NCBI RefSeq assembly: GCF_030150155.1 | Contig: NZ_JASLGR010000016.1 | Coordinates: 62,001-126,000, forward strand | Source of the DNA: Nocardioides sp. | GTDB lineage: Bacteria > Actinomycetota > Actinomycetes > Propionibacteriales > Nocardioidaceae | DNA length: 64,000 nt | Direction: 5' to 3' | Shown: positions 7,160-16,885 of the stretch, piece after piece | How positions within the stretch are numbered: position 1 is the first letter of the stretch | Layout: each line of letters starts with the position of its first letter | Program-made: the position numbers and the translations under genes | The notes under the pieces: generated by a model | Told to the model about the DNA's origin: nothing | The model's database searches: none | The model's input: only the letters and a program-made list of their open reading frames with translations

Positions 7160-10100
7160 CGGAGCCGGCCGGCATCGGGCCCGGACCGCCGATCCTGGAG
7201 CCCGTGCCGTGCGTCTGCTGGTCGCGGTGCTGCTGGCCGTGCTCTCGGTCGCCATCGTCACCCCGACCGCTCGCGCCGACTACGCCACCGGCGGGACCGG
7301 CAGCTACAAGGGGTCGATCGACTGGTTCACCTGGGGCACCAACGGTGCCGCCATCGCCAACGGCACCACCCGCACCAACACCCGCACCATCGGCGGTCAG
7401 ACCGTCACCACGAGCTGCACGATCAACGGCCTCGGTGGCGGCTCGGGCGGGATCAAGGCCTACCGCCCCGGCACCTGGGCGGGCGACGCGCTCGACAACC
7501 TCTACAACATCGGTGGCGCCAACGCCGCCAACACCCTGGTCGACGGCATCGCCAACGTCACCGCCGGCCAGATCGTGAACTTCCATGTCTCCTGCTCGGC
7601 CACGATGGACGGCAACACGATCCCGCTGCAGGGCCTGGTCGTGGCCGACGCCGAGGCGAGCAACTACTTCCCGAACAACCCGACGGCCAACGAGTACATC
7701 ACCGTCACCCCCGACACCGCGACGACCTGGCGGCTGCTGGACCGCGGCAAGAGCGCAGGCTGCGCCACCGACGCCCTCGGCCTGTTGGCCGGTACGGCGC
7801 TCACGCTGCGCCCCAACGGCACGGAGTGCTACGCGTCCTCCTCGACGGGCTACGGCCCGATGGCGGTCATGTTCATGGAGGGCTCGACCGCCGCGAACGT
7901 GATCCTCAAGGGCGGCGGCAACTCGGCCGTCGCGCTCGGCGTCGTGCTCCAGTCCGACTTCGGTGACGCGCCCGCCTCGTACGGCGCCGCCGGGTCGATC
8001 TACGACCCGGGCTGGGTCGGCGGCACGCTGTCGCAGGGCACCAACAACCTGACCTCGACGATCACCCCGGCCACCCCGGGGGAGCCGCCGCTGCACCTGG
8101 GCGCCCTGATCGACTCCGAGGGCAACTACCAGCCCAGCGTCGGCGCGAACCTGGACGACACCACCGGCATCGACGACGAGGACTCGATCCCGATGCCATC
8201 GCCACTGGTGGCCTATCCAGGCCTGACCTACTCCCAACCGAACGTGGTGTGTGCCGGGAACGGCTACGTCACCGGATGGGTGGACTGGAACGGCGACGGC
8301 ACCTTCGATGCGGGGGAGGCGAGCAACACCGCGCTCTGTTCGGGCGGCTCGGTCTCCCTGACCTGGACGGTCCCCGCCAATGTCGCCACCTCGTCGTCGT
8401 ACCTGCGACTGCGGATGGGCTCGACGGCTGCCGCCTCCCAGCAGGCGACCGGCCTGGCGGCGACGCCGGGCGAGGTAGAGGACTACCCGATCAGCATCAC
8501 CAAGGGTGCCGCCGCGATCAGCCTCACCAAGACGGCCAACCGGACCACCCTGGTGCAGGGGCAGACCATCACGTTCACGATGGTCGCCACCAACACCGGC
8601 AACGTGACGCTGACCAACGCCCACATCGACGAGGTCTCCTTCAACGGCAGCGGTGCGCTCTCGCCGCTGTCGTGCAGCCCGGCGCAGCCGACCACCCTCG
8701 CGGTCGGTGCCACCCTGACCTGCACGGCGACCTACGTGGTGACCCAGGCCGACGTCGACGCGGGACAGATCAAGAACGTCGCGACCGCTGACGGTACGCC
8801 GCCCACAGGCGTCGCCCCACCGACGAAGCCGACCGCCCAGGTCGGCGTGCCGTCGATCCCCGCCCCGGCGATCAGCCTGACCAAGAAGGCCGGGACGCCC
8901 AGTGGCAACACGGCCGGGTCGACGATCGGCTACACGTTCGTGGTGACCAACACCGGCAACGTCACGCTGTCGGCGGTGAAGGTCACTGACCCGAAGGTCG
9001 GGACCGTGAGCTGCCCGGTGACGACGCTGGCACCCGGAGCCTCCACCACCTGCACCGCCGCGCCGTACGTCCTGACCCAGGCCGACGTGAATGCGGGGAA
9101 GGTGGACAACACCGCCACCGCGACCGGGACCCCGCCGAGTGGGACGCCACCGACCGCGACGGACTCGACGCACACCCCGATCACGCAGTCGCCCAGCATC
9201 AGCCTGAACAAGAAGGCCGGCACGCCGAGCGGCAACACCGCCGGCTCGACGATCGGCTACACGTTCCTGGTCACCAACACCGGCAACGTCACCCTCGACA
9301 CCGTCAAGGTCGCCGACCCGAAGGTCGGACCGGTGAGCTGCCCGGTGACGACCCTGGCCCCCGGCGCCTCGACGACCTGCACGGCGACGTACTCGGTCAC
9401 GCAGTTCGACGTGGACTCCGGGCACGTGCCGAACACGGCCATCGCCTACGGCAACCCGCCCGGTGGTGACCCCTCGACGACGACCGACGACGTGAGGGCC
9501 TCGGACTCCACCGACACTCCGCTCGTCGCCGGGCCCGCGATCAGCCTGACCAAGAAGGCCGGCACGCCGAGCGGCCAGACGGCCGGGTCGACGATCGCCT
9601 ACACGTTCACGGTGACCAACACCGGCAACGTGACCCTGACCTCGGTGAAGGTCACCGACCCCAAGGTCGGTGCCGTGACCTGCCCGGTGACGACCCTGGC
9701 GCCCGGTGCCTCCACCACGTGTACGGCGGCGCCGTACGTCCTCACGCAGGCTGACGTGAACGCGGGCAAGGTGGACAACACCGCGACCGCGACCGGCACC
9801 CCGCCGAGTGGGACGCCGCCCACGGCGACGGACTCGACGCACACCCCGATCACGCAGTCGCCCAGCATCAGCCTGGACAAGCAGGCCGGCACCCCGACGG
9901 GGAACACTGCCGGGTCGACCATCACGTACACGTTCGTGGTGACCAACACCGGCAACGTCACCCTCGACCCGGTGAAGGTCACTGACCCGAAGGTCGGACC
10001 GGTCACCTGCCCCGTGACCTCGCTCGCCCCGGGCGCCTCCACGACCTGCACGGCCCCGGCCTACAGCCTCACCCAGAACGACGTCGACGCCGGCCATGTG

Positions 10101-13100
10101 GCCAACACCGCGACGGCGTACGGCAACCCGCCGGGCGGTGACCCGACGACCACCACCGACGACGTGAAGTCCTCGGACTCCACCGACACCCCGCTGCTGG
10201 CGGGCCCCGCGATCAGCCTGGACAAGCAGGCCGGCGCCCCGACCGGGAACACCGCCGGGTCGACGATCACGTACACGTTCCTGGTGACCAACACCGGCAA
10301 CGTCACGCTCACCACGGTGAAGGTGACCGACCCCAAGGTTGGTGCCGTGACCTGTCCGGTCACGACCTTGGCTCCCGGTGCCTCCACCACCTGTACGGCG
10401 GCGCCGTATGCCGTGACGCAGGCTGACGTGAACGCGGGCACGGTGGACAACACCGCTACCGCGACCGGCACCCCGCCGAGCGGGACGCCGCCCACGGCGA
10501 CCGACTCCACGCACACCCCGATCACGTCGGCAGCGGCGATCAGCCTCGACAAGAAGGCGGGCGCGCCGACCGGCAACACGGTCGGCTCGACCACAACCTA
10601 CACGTTCGTGGTGACCAACACCGGCAACGTGACGCTGTCGACGGTCGGTGTCACCGACCCCAAGGTGGGGACGGTGACCTGTCCGGTGACGACCTTGGCG
10701 CCCGGCGCGTCGACGACCTGTACGGCGGCGCCGTACGCGTTGACGCAGGCCGATGTGGATGCGGGCAAGGTGGACAACACGGCGACCGCGACGGGCACGC
10801 CGCCGAGTGGTCCGAAGGTGACTGATGATGACTCGACGCACACCCCGATCACGTCGGCGGCGTCGATCAGTCTGACGAAGAAGGCGGGCGCTCCGACGGG
10901 GAACACCGCCGGCTCGACGATCACGTACACCTTCACCGTCACGAACACGGGCAACGTCACCCTGTCGACGGTCGGTGTCACCGACCCGAAGGTGGGGACG
11001 GTGACCTGTCCAGTGACGACGCTGGCGCCCGGGGCGTCCGCGACCTGCACAGCGGCGCCGTACGCGTTGACCCAGGCCGACGTGGATGCGGGGAAGGTGG
11101 ACAACACCGCGACCGCGACGGGCACGCCGCCGAGCGGGCCGAAGGTCACCGACGACGACTCGACGCACACCCCGATCGCCTCGGCGCCGTCGATCAGCTT
11201 GACGAAGAAGGCGGGTGCCCCGACGGGGAACACCGCCGGCTCGACGATCACCTATACGTTCGTGGTGACCAACACCGGCAACGTGACCTTGTCGACGGTC
11301 GGTGTCACCGACCCGAAGGTCGGCACCGTCACCTGTCCGGTGACGACCTTGGCGCCCGGTGCGTCGACGACCTGCACGGCGGCGCCGTACGCGTTGACCC
11401 AGGCCGACGTGGATGCGAGCAAGGTCGACAACACGGCGACGGCGACGGGCACGCCGCCGAGCGGTCCGAACGTCACTGACGACGACTCGACGCACACCCC
11501 GATCACCTCGGCGCCGAGCATCAGCCTGGACAAGAAGGCGGGCACGCCGTCGGGCAACCACGTCGGCGACACCATCGTCTACACGTTCACCGTCACCAAC
11601 ACCGGCAACGTGACGCTCAACCCGGTCAGCGTGAGTGACCCGAAGGTCGGCACCGTCACCTGTCCGGTCACCGCCCTGGCACCGAGCGCGAGCACGACCT
11701 GTACGGCGGCGCCGTACCAGCTCACGCAGGCCGACGTGGATGCGAGCAAGGTCGACAACACCGCGACCGCGACCGGCACCCCGCCCACGGGCGTGCCGGT
11801 GACCGACGACGACAGCACGCACACGCCGATCACGTCGGCCCCCGGGATCGGGCTGCAGAAGCGTGCCGGGTCGCCGACGGGCAACACCGCCGGGTCGACC
11901 ATCACGTACACGTTCACCGTCACCAACACCGGCAACGTCACCCTGGACCCGGTTGCGGTCACCGACCCGAAGGTCGGCACCGTGACGTGCCCGGTCACCT
12001 CCTTGGCGCCGGGCAAGGCCACGACCTGCACTGCGGCCCCGTACGTCCTGACCCAGGCCGACGTGGATGCCGGGAAGGTGGACAACACCGCCACCGCCAC
12101 GGGCACCCCGCCGAGTGGTCCGAACGTCACCGACGACGACTCGACACACACCCCGATCGACTCGGCGCCGGGCATCAGCCTGGACAAGAAGGCCGGCACC
12201 CCGACCGGCAACACCGCCGGGTCGACCATCACCTACACGTTCACCGTCACCAACACCGGCAACGTCACCCTGGACCCGGTTGCGGTCACCGACCCGAAGG
12301 TCGGCACCGTGACGTGCCCGGTGACCTCACTGGCGCCGGGCAAGGCGACGACCTGCACGGCCGACCCGTATGTCCTGACCCAGGCCGACGTGAACGCGGG
12401 CAAGGTGGACAACACCGCCACGGCGACCGGCACCCCGCCGAGTGGTCCGAACGTCACCGACGACGACTCGACGCACACCCCGATCACGGCCTCGCCGTCG
12501 CTGACCCTCGACAAGCAGGCAGGGGCACCGACCGGGAACACCGCCGGTTCGACCATCACGTACACGTTCGTGGTGACCAACACTGGCAACGTCACCCTCG
12601 ATCCGATCGCCGTCACCGACCCGAAGGTCGGCACCGTGACGTGCCCGGTCACCTCCCTGGCGCCGGGCAAGGCCACCACCTGCACCGCGGCCCCGTACGT
12701 CCTCACGCAGGCCGACGTGAACGCGGGCAAGGTGGACAACACCGCCACCGCCACCGGCACCCCGCCGAGTGGACCGAAGGTGACCGACGACGACTCCACC
12801 CACACCCCGATCACCCAGACGCCGTTGATCAGCCTGGACAAGCAGGCCGCTGCGCCGACGGGCAACGACGAGGGCGACACCATCACCTACACGTTCGTGG
12901 TGACCAACACCGGCAACGTGACCCTGGACCCGGTCTCGGTGAACGACCCGAAGGTCGGCGCTGTCACCTGTCCGGTCACCACCCTGGCACCGGGCGCTAG
13001 CACGACCTGTACGGCGGCGCCGTACGCCCTCACCCAGGCCGACGTGGACGCCGGGACCGTGAAGAACACCGCCACCGCCTTCGGCAACCCGCCCGGTGGC

Positions 13101-15050
13101 GACCCGGCCGACCCGTCCGACGACGTCACCGCGAAGGACTCGACCGTGACGCCGATCGTCGAGGGCCCGGCGATCACCCTGGACAAGGTCGCCGGTATGC
13201 CCAGCGGCCACAGTGCGGGGGACACCATCGCCTACACCTTCACCGTCACCAATGTCGGCAACGTGACCCTCACCTCGGTGACGGTGACGGACCCGAAGGT
13301 CGGCGCGGTGACCTGCCCGGTCACGACGTTGGCCCCGCGCGCCTCGACGACCTGCACCGCAGCGGCGTACACGCTAACCCAGGCCGACGTCGATGCCGGG
13401 AAGGTGGACAACACCGCCACGGCGACAGGCACCCCGCCCAGCGGGACCCCGCCGACCGCGACGGACTCCACCCACACCCCGATCCCGTCGGCTCCGGCGA
13501 TCACCCTGGACAAGGTCGCCGGTGCTCCGTCGGGCAACACCGCGGGCTCGACGATCAGCTACACGTTCACCGTCACCAACACCGGCAACGTGACCCTGGA
13601 CCCGGTCTCGGTGAGCGACCCGAAGGTCGGCACCGTGACCTGCCCGGTGACGTCGCTGGCGCCCGGCAAGAACACCACCTGCACCGCCGACCCGTACGTC
13701 CTGACCCAGGCAGACGTGGACGCCGGGAAGGTGGACAACACCGCGACCGCGACCGGCACCCCGCCGACCGGGGGAGACGTGACCGCGACCGACGGCACCC
13801 ACACGCCGATCATCTCCTCGCCCGCGATCACCCTGGACAAGAAGGCCGGAGCCCCGACCGGGGTCCGGGCCGGGGACACCATCACCTACACGTTCACCGT
13901 CACCAACACCGGCAACGTGACCCTCGACCCGGTCTCGGTGAACGACCCGAAGGTCGGCACCGTGACCTGCCCGGTGACCACGCTGGCGCCCGGTGCGTCC
14001 ACCACGTGCACGGCGGCGCCGTACGTCCTGACCCAGGCCGACGTGGATGCCGCGAAGGTGGACAACACCGCGACCGCCTCCGGCACCCCGCCGAGCGGCC
14101 CCGACGTCACCGCCACCGACGGCACCCACACCCCGCTGACGCCGGCCCCGGCGATGGAGCTGGTGAAGAAGGTCGCCAAGACCGTCGACACCAACGCCAA
14201 CGGGAAGACCGACCAGGGCGACGAGCTCTGGTACGCCTTCGACGTCACCAACACCGGCAACGTCAGCCTCGACCCGATCACCGTGACCGATGCGATGCTG
14301 GCCAGCGCCGGGATCACGATCACCTGCCCGGCAGGTCCGCTCGCGCCCGGTGCGTCCAGCACCTGCACCGCCGATGCGGGGTACGTCGTCACGCAGGCCG
14401 ACATGGACGCGGGCGCGGTCGACAACACCGCGACCGCGACCGGGACGCCGCCGACCGGACCGCCGGCGGTGACGCCGCCGTCCACCACGACGACGCCCCT
14501 GGACAGCGTGGCCGCGCTCGGTCTGGTCAAGCGGATCGCGTCGATCGACGACGTGAACCGTGACGGTCTGACCAACAGGGGCGACCGGATCTGGTGGGTC
14601 TTCGACGTCACCAACATCGGCAACACCACGGTGGCCGACCCGCGTGTCTCCGACCCGCTGCTGGCGGGCCTGAAGATCTCGGTCACCTGCCCGGCTGGCA
14701 CCCTGGTCCCGGGCGCCAAGGTCACCTGCATGGCGACCACGGCGTACGTGATCACCCGCGCCGACCAGAAGCGTGGTCGGGTGGTCAACGTCGCCACCGC
14801 GTCGGCGCACCCCCTGATCTGCTCGGGCTGCTCGCCGGTGACCACCCCGCCGTCGAGCACCCTCACCGGGATCAACACCCTGACCGTCACCCCGATCCAC
14901 CACGGTGGCGGCGGGACGTCCGGCGGTGGCGGAGGCAGCGGCGGTGGCCTGGCCAGCACCGGTGGGCCGAGCTTGTACGCCGGGGGCCTCGCCCTGCTGC
15001 TGATCATCGGGGGAGCAGCGCTGATCGGACTGTCCCGACGCACCCGCTAG
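7143..15050 (+). CDS. Giant repeat-containing surface protein with LASTG sorting signal
   Basis: About 2635 residues. A signal peptide (RLLVAVLLAVLSVAIV, ending at TARAD) is followed by an N-terminal domain of roughly 400 residues ending in the GEVEDYPI motif typical of large bacterial adhesins. About 19 Ig-like repeats of 105-113 residues follow, each with TFVVTNTGNVTL, VTDPKVGTVTCPVTTLAPG, STTCTA and NTATATGTPP (DUF11/DUF7507-like). After a Gly-rich linker the C-terminus is LASTGG (about 2603), a hydrophobic helix and RRTR, a cell-wall sorting signal of the LAxTG type used by class E sortases. The GTG at 7143 follows GGGGGGTTGA and overlaps the lipoprotein gene; a GTG at 7125 is the alternative. 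Likely a wall-anchored stalk or adhesin. Two conserved cysteines per repeat could give a disulphide-stiffened fibre. Confidence 0.9.
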   Translation: MRKPSNGAGRHRARTADPGARAVRLLVAVLLAVLSVAIVTPTARADYATGGTGSYKGSIDWFTWGTNGAAIANGTTRTNTRTIGGQTVTTSCTINGLGGGSGGIKAYRPGTWAGDALDNLYNIGGANAANTLVDGIANVTAGQIVNFHVSCSATMDGNTIPLQGLVVADAEASNYFPNNPTANEYITVTPDTATTWRLLDRGKSAGCATDALGLLAGTALTLRPNGTECYASSSTGYGPMAVMFMEGSTAANVILKGGGNSAVALGVVLQSDFGDAPASYGAAGSIYDPGWVGGTLSQGTNNLTSTITPATPGEPPLHLGALIDSEGNYQPSVGANLDDTTGIDDEDSIPMPSPLVAYPGLTYSQPNVVCAGNGYVTGWVDWNGDGTFDAGEASNTALCSGGSVSLTWTVPANVATSSSYLRLRMGSTAAASQQATGLAATPGEVEDYPISITKGAAAISLTKTANRTTLVQGQTITFTMVATNTGNVTLTNAHIDEVSFNGSGALSPLSCSPAQPTTLAVGATLTCTATYVVTQADVDAGQIKNVATADGTPPTGVAPPTKPTAQVGVPSIPAPAISLTKKAGTPSGNTAGSTIGYTFVVTNTGNVTLSAVKVTDPKVGTVSCPVTTLAPGASTTCTAAPYVLTQADVNAGKVDNTATATGTPPSGTPPTATDSTHTPITQSPSISLNKKAGTPSGNTAGSTIGYTFLVTNTGNVTLDTVKVADPKVGPVSCPVTTLAPGASTTCTATYSVTQFDVDSGHVPNTAIAYGNPPGGDPSTTTDDVRASDSTDTPLVAGPAISLTKKAGTPSGQTAGSTIAYTFTVTNTGNVTLTSVKVTDPKVGAVTCPVTTLAPGASTTCTAAPYVLTQADVNAGKVDNTATATGTPPSGTPPTATDSTHTPITQSPSISLDKQAGTPTGNTAGSTITYTFVVTNTGNVTLDPVKVTDPKVGPVTCPVTSLAPGASTTCTAPAYSLTQNDVDAGHVANTATAYGNPPGGDPTTTTDDVKSSDSTDTPLLAGPAISLDKQAGAPTGNTAGSTITYTFLVTNTGNVTLTTVKVTDPKVGAVTCPVTTLAPGASTTCTAAPYAVTQADVNAGTVDNTATATGTPPSGTPPTATDSTHTPITSAAAISLDKKAGAPTGNTVGSTTTYTFVVTNTGNVTLSTVGVTDPKVGTVTCPVTTLAPGASTTCTAAPYALTQADVDAGKVDNTATATGTPPSGPKVTDDDSTHTPITSAASISLTKKAGAPTGNTAGSTITYTFTVTNTGNVTLSTVGVTDPKVGTVTCPVTTLAPGASATCTAAPYALTQADVDAGKVDNTATATGTPPSGPKVTDDDSTHTPIASAPSISLTKKAGAPTGNTAGSTITYTFVVTNTGNVTLSTVGVTDPKVGTVTCPVTTLAPGASTTCTAAPYALTQADVDASKVDNTATATGTPPSGPNVTDDDSTHTPITSAPSISLDKKAGTPSGNHVGDTIVYTFTVTNTGNVTLNPVSVSDPKVGTVTCPVTALAPSASTTCTAAPYQLTQADVDASKVDNTATATGTPPTGVPVTDDDSTHTPITSAPGIGLQKRAGSPTGNTAGSTITYTFTVTNTGNVTLDPVAVTDPKVGTVTCPVTSLAPGKATTCTAAPYVLTQADVDAGKVDNTATATGTPPSGPNVTDDDSTHTPIDSAPGISLDKKAGTPTGNTAGSTITYTFTVTNTGNVTLDPVAVTDPKVGTVTCPVTSLAPGKATTCTADPYVLTQADVNAGKVDNTATATGTPPSGPNVTDDDSTHTPITASPSLTLDKQAGAPTGNTAGSTITYTFVVTNTGNVTLDPIAVTDPKVGTVTCPVTSLAPGKATTCTAAPYVLTQADVNAGKVDNTATATGTPPSGPKVTDDDSTHTPITQTPLISLDKQAAAPTGNDEGDTITYTFVVTNTGNVTLDPVSVNDPKVGAVTCPVTTLAPGASTTCTAAPYALTQADVDAGTVKNTATAFGNPPGGDPADPSDDVTAKDSTVTPIVEGPAITLDKVAGMPSGHSAGDTIAYTFTVTNVGNVTLTSVTVTDPKVGAVTCPVTTLAPRASTTCTAAAYTLTQADVDAGKVDNTATATGTPPSGTPPTATDSTHTPIPSAPAITLDKVAGAPSGNTAGSTISYTFTVTNTGNVTLDPVSVSDPKVGTVTCPVTSLAPGKNTTCTADPYVLTQADVDAGKVDNTATATGTPPTGGDVTATDGTHTPIISSPAITLDKKAGAPTGVRAGDTITYTFTVTNTGNVTLDPVSVNDPKVGTVTCPVTTLAPGASTTCTAAPYVLTQADVDAAKVDNTATASGTPPSGPDVTATDGTHTPLTPAPAMELVKKVAKTVDTNANGKTDQGDELWYAFDVTNTGNVSLDPITVTDAMLASAGITITCPAGPLAPGASSTCTADAGYVVTQADMDAGAVDNTATATGTPPTGPPAVTPPSTTTTPLDSVAALGLVKRIASIDDVNRDGLTNRGDRIWWVFDVTNIGNTTVADPRVSDPLLAGLKISVTCPAGTLVPGAKVTCMATTAYVITRADQKRGRVVNVATASAHPLICSGCSPVTTPPSSTLTGINTLTVTPIHHGGGGTSGGGGGSGGGLASTGGPSLYAGGLALLLIIGGAALIGLSRRTR
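8511..14900 (+). repeat. Tandem coding repeats (about 19 units of 320-340 bp)
   Basis: The Ig-like units of the surface protein are also highly similar at DNA level: segments such as GTGACCAACACCGGCAACGT recur in almost every unit. Units 7-17 are the most alike, while the first and the last two are diverged. The array is prone to unequal recombination and copy-number change. It also generates long spurious reading frames on the opposite strand. Confidence 0.9.
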
Positions 15051-15138
15051 CCGACTTCCGGGTTCACCACCGCCGAGTCCCGGGTTCACCACGGCCGAGT
15101 CCCGGGTTCACCACCGCCGACTTCCGGGTTCACCACCG
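15051..15138 (+). repeat. Array of four 22-bp repeats directly after a stop codon
   Basis: Four head-to-tail copies of a 22-bp unit, for example CCGACTTCCGGGTTCACCAC followed by CG. The first base follows the TAG stop of the giant gene immediately. The same family recurs at 42213-42388 and, inverted, at 42496-42605, each time beginning at the stop codon of the neighbouring gene. Confidence 0.85.
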
Positions 15139-15185
15139 CAGCCCCGCCCACCGTCACCGGTGAGCGGCGCCCGGGGCGGCGGTGA

Positions 15186-15283
15186 CTAGTGGCTCGTGTC
15201 AGACGTTGTTGGTCGGTTCGCGCACTCGGGGCACGCACCCCGAGCACGCCCACCATCCCCAAACCTCTGACACGAGCCACTAG
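15186..15283. repeat. 18-bp perfect inverted repeat with inner hairpin before SemiSWEET genes
   Basis: CTAGTGGCTCGTGTCAGA (15186-15203) is exactly mirrored by TCTGACACGAGCCACTAG (15266-15283). Between them lies a smaller hairpin, CTCGGGG with CCCCGAG. The outer arm ends 10 bp before the GTG of the first SemiSWEET gene, so it could be an operator, a cruciform or a 5' RNA structure. Confidence 0.7.
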
Positions 15284-15293
15284 GCTCGCCACC

Positions 15294-15578
15294 GTGCTGG
15301 AGGCGATCGGATACGTGGGGAGCGCCGGGGCGGCCACGATGTGGATCCCGCAGGCGGCGCGAGCCTGGCAGCACCGCCGTGATCAGCACGCTCTGGGCGG
15401 CATCAGCGCCTCGGCGTACGCCGTCGCCATCGTCTTCAACGCGTTGCTGCTGACCTACGGGATCACCACCGACGCCCCGCCGGTGATCGTCGCGGCGGTG
15501 GTCAACCTGCTGTGTGCGTGCACCATCGTCACGATCATCAGGGTGGCATCGAGGCAGCGGAGCGAGCCGTGGGCCTGA
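15294..15578 (+). CDS. SemiSWEET / PQ-loop transporter, first copy
   Basis: A protein of about 94 residues with three membrane helices and the PQ-loop signature WIPQAARAW near residues 17-25, matching bacterial SemiSWEET sugar transporters. These work as homo- or heterodimers of three-helix units. The GTG at 15294 gives a protein of the family's normal length; the frame is open further upstream, but that stretch covers the inverted repeat. The last 10 bp overlap the next gene, a second SemiSWEET, so the pair may form a heterodimer. Substrate not deducible. Confidence 0.8.
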   Translation: MLEAIGYVGSAGAATMWIPQAARAWQHRRDQHALGGISASAYAVAIVFNALLLTYGITTDAPPVIVAAVVNLLCACTIVTIIRVASRQRSEPWA

Positions 15579-15850
15579 TCCTCGGCTGGCTGGTCGGGAT
15601 CATCGACGTGGTCCAGTTCGTCCCGCAGGCGCGGCACACGATCGCGCACCGCGCCAACGCGCTGGCGATGCGCGGGGTCAGTGCGTGGACCTGGGGGATC
15701 GCGACGGTCCAGGGGACCGCCTGGGTGATCTACGGACTGGGCACCCACCACTATGCCGTGGGGGTGCCCAATCTCGTGATCACACCGATCTGCGCCCTGA
15801 TCCTGGCGCTCAAGTTGAACGCGGACCGGCAGGCCCGGCGCGCCGGGTAG
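15569..15850 (+). CDS. SemiSWEET / PQ-loop transporter, second copy
   Basis: A three-helix protein of about 93 residues starting at GTG 15569 within the end of the previous gene. The PQ-loop reads QFVPQARHTI (about residues 15-24), followed by WTWGIATVQGTAWVIYGL and a third helix. It belongs to the same family as its neighbour but is clearly diverged, which supports two different subunits rather than a recent duplication. The pair would give the six helices plus linker arrangement needed for a functional pore. Confidence 0.8.
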   Translation: MGLILGWLVGIIDVVQFVPQARHTIAHRANALAMRGVSAWTWGIATVQGTAWVIYGLGTHHYAVGVPNLVITPICALILALKLNADRQARRAG

Positions 15851-15858
15851 CCGCAGGC

Positions 15859-16791
15859 TCAGTCCAGACCCGGCTCCGCGGCCTGGGCCGGAATGGACGG
15901 CGCGGCCATCGCGGCGTCCAGACCCGTTGCGGGCTGCCCCGTGAGGGTGGCAAGCATCTGGCGGACGTTGGCCAGCTGGGCGTTGATCGAGTCGCGGCGC
16001 TGGGTGGCGGCGGCGACCTCGCGGTCGGAGTCGGACTTCACCCGAGCGGCGAGGGCCTTGGCCTCGCTGACCACCGAGGAGGCCTCGAGCTCAGCGTTGT
16101 CGACCAGGCGGCGGGCCTCCTGCTGGGCCTCCTTGCGCAGCGTCTCGGCCTCGCTGCGGGCGTCGTCGACCAGCTTGTTGGCGTGGTCGAGCCGGGCGTT
16201 GGCCTCGGCGACGCTGGCGGCGAAGTCGGACTCGTGCTGCTGGCGGCGCTCGTTGAGGGTGGCCTCGAAGTCGGCGGCGGCCTTGGCCGCGGTGGCCTTC
16301 TGCTCCTCGTAGACGGCCTGGGCCTCGTTCATCCGGGCGTCGGCGTCACGGCGGGCGGCGTCGAGGATCTCGTCGGCCTGACGGCGGGCGTCGGCGATCG
16401 AGCGCAGCGCCTCGGTGTCGGCGTCCTGGCGGACCCCGGCGGCGTACGCGTCGGCGTCGGCCTTCGTCGCGGCGACGTGGGCCTCGTGGGCGGCGCGCGC
16501 CTGGTCCACCTCGGCCAGCGCCCGGCTCTTGAGCTCATCGGCCTCGTCGCGGGCCAGGGCGAGGATCGAGCCGACCCGCTCGCCGAGGTGCTCGAAGGAG
16601 GCGGGCTCGGAGGAGATCGGGGCGGCGGGCGCGGGGGCTACCGGGGGCGCGGAGTTCAGCTGGACGGCCAGCTGGTCGCGCTGGGCGGCCAACTCCTTGA
16701 TGGCCCGGGCGAACTCGGTCAAACGCTGGTCCACCTCGTCGGGGTCGTAGCCGCGACGGACGAAGGTGAACTGCGACGGCTGCTCGGTCAT
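15859..16791 (-). CDS. DivIVA-domain coiled-coil protein
   Basis: A 310-residue protein. The N-terminal RRGYDPDEVDQRLTEF (about residues 12-27) is the short DivIVA-type lipid-binding/coiled-coil start. After a Pro/Ala linker (about 49-60) comes a long, Ala/Glu/Arg-rich coiled coil (about 65-290). DivIVA-family proteins mark poles and septa and guide wall growth in actinobacteria. The ATG is preceded by GAGAGGAA. It lies downstream of another long coiled-coil gene on the same strand with a 94-bp gap. The exact role (pole organiser, septum or Wag31-associated) is not visible. Confidence 0.8.
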   Translation of the reverse strand: MTEQPSQFTFVRRGYDPDEVDQRLTEFARAIKELAAQRDQLAVQLNSAPPVAPAPAAPISSEPASFEHLGERVGSILALARDEADELKSRALAEVDQARAAHEAHVAATKADADAYAAGVRQDADTEALRSIADARRQADEILDAARRDADARMNEAQAVYEEQKATAAKAAADFEATLNERRQQHESDFAASVAEANARLDHANKLVDDARSEAETLRKEAQQEARRLVDNAELEASSVVSEAKALAARVKSDSDREVAAATQRRDSINAQLANVRQMLATLTGQPATGLDAAMAAPSIPAQAAEPGLD

Positions 16792-16885
16792 CGCCGGATT
16801 CCTCTCACTTGATGCTGCCTAGCTGGGGGTAGCGGGCAAGCGCTGTAGGTCTAACGGGGCTGATGCGTTGTTGTTATCGGCTGTC

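Noticed and set aside
7092..12149. A 1685-codon open frame on the minus strand opposite the surface-protein repeats
   Set aside because: It mirrors the repeated, stop-poor GC-rich coding DNA of the plus-strand gene and has a low-complexity Arg/Gly/Val composition with no domain. It is a shadow frame.
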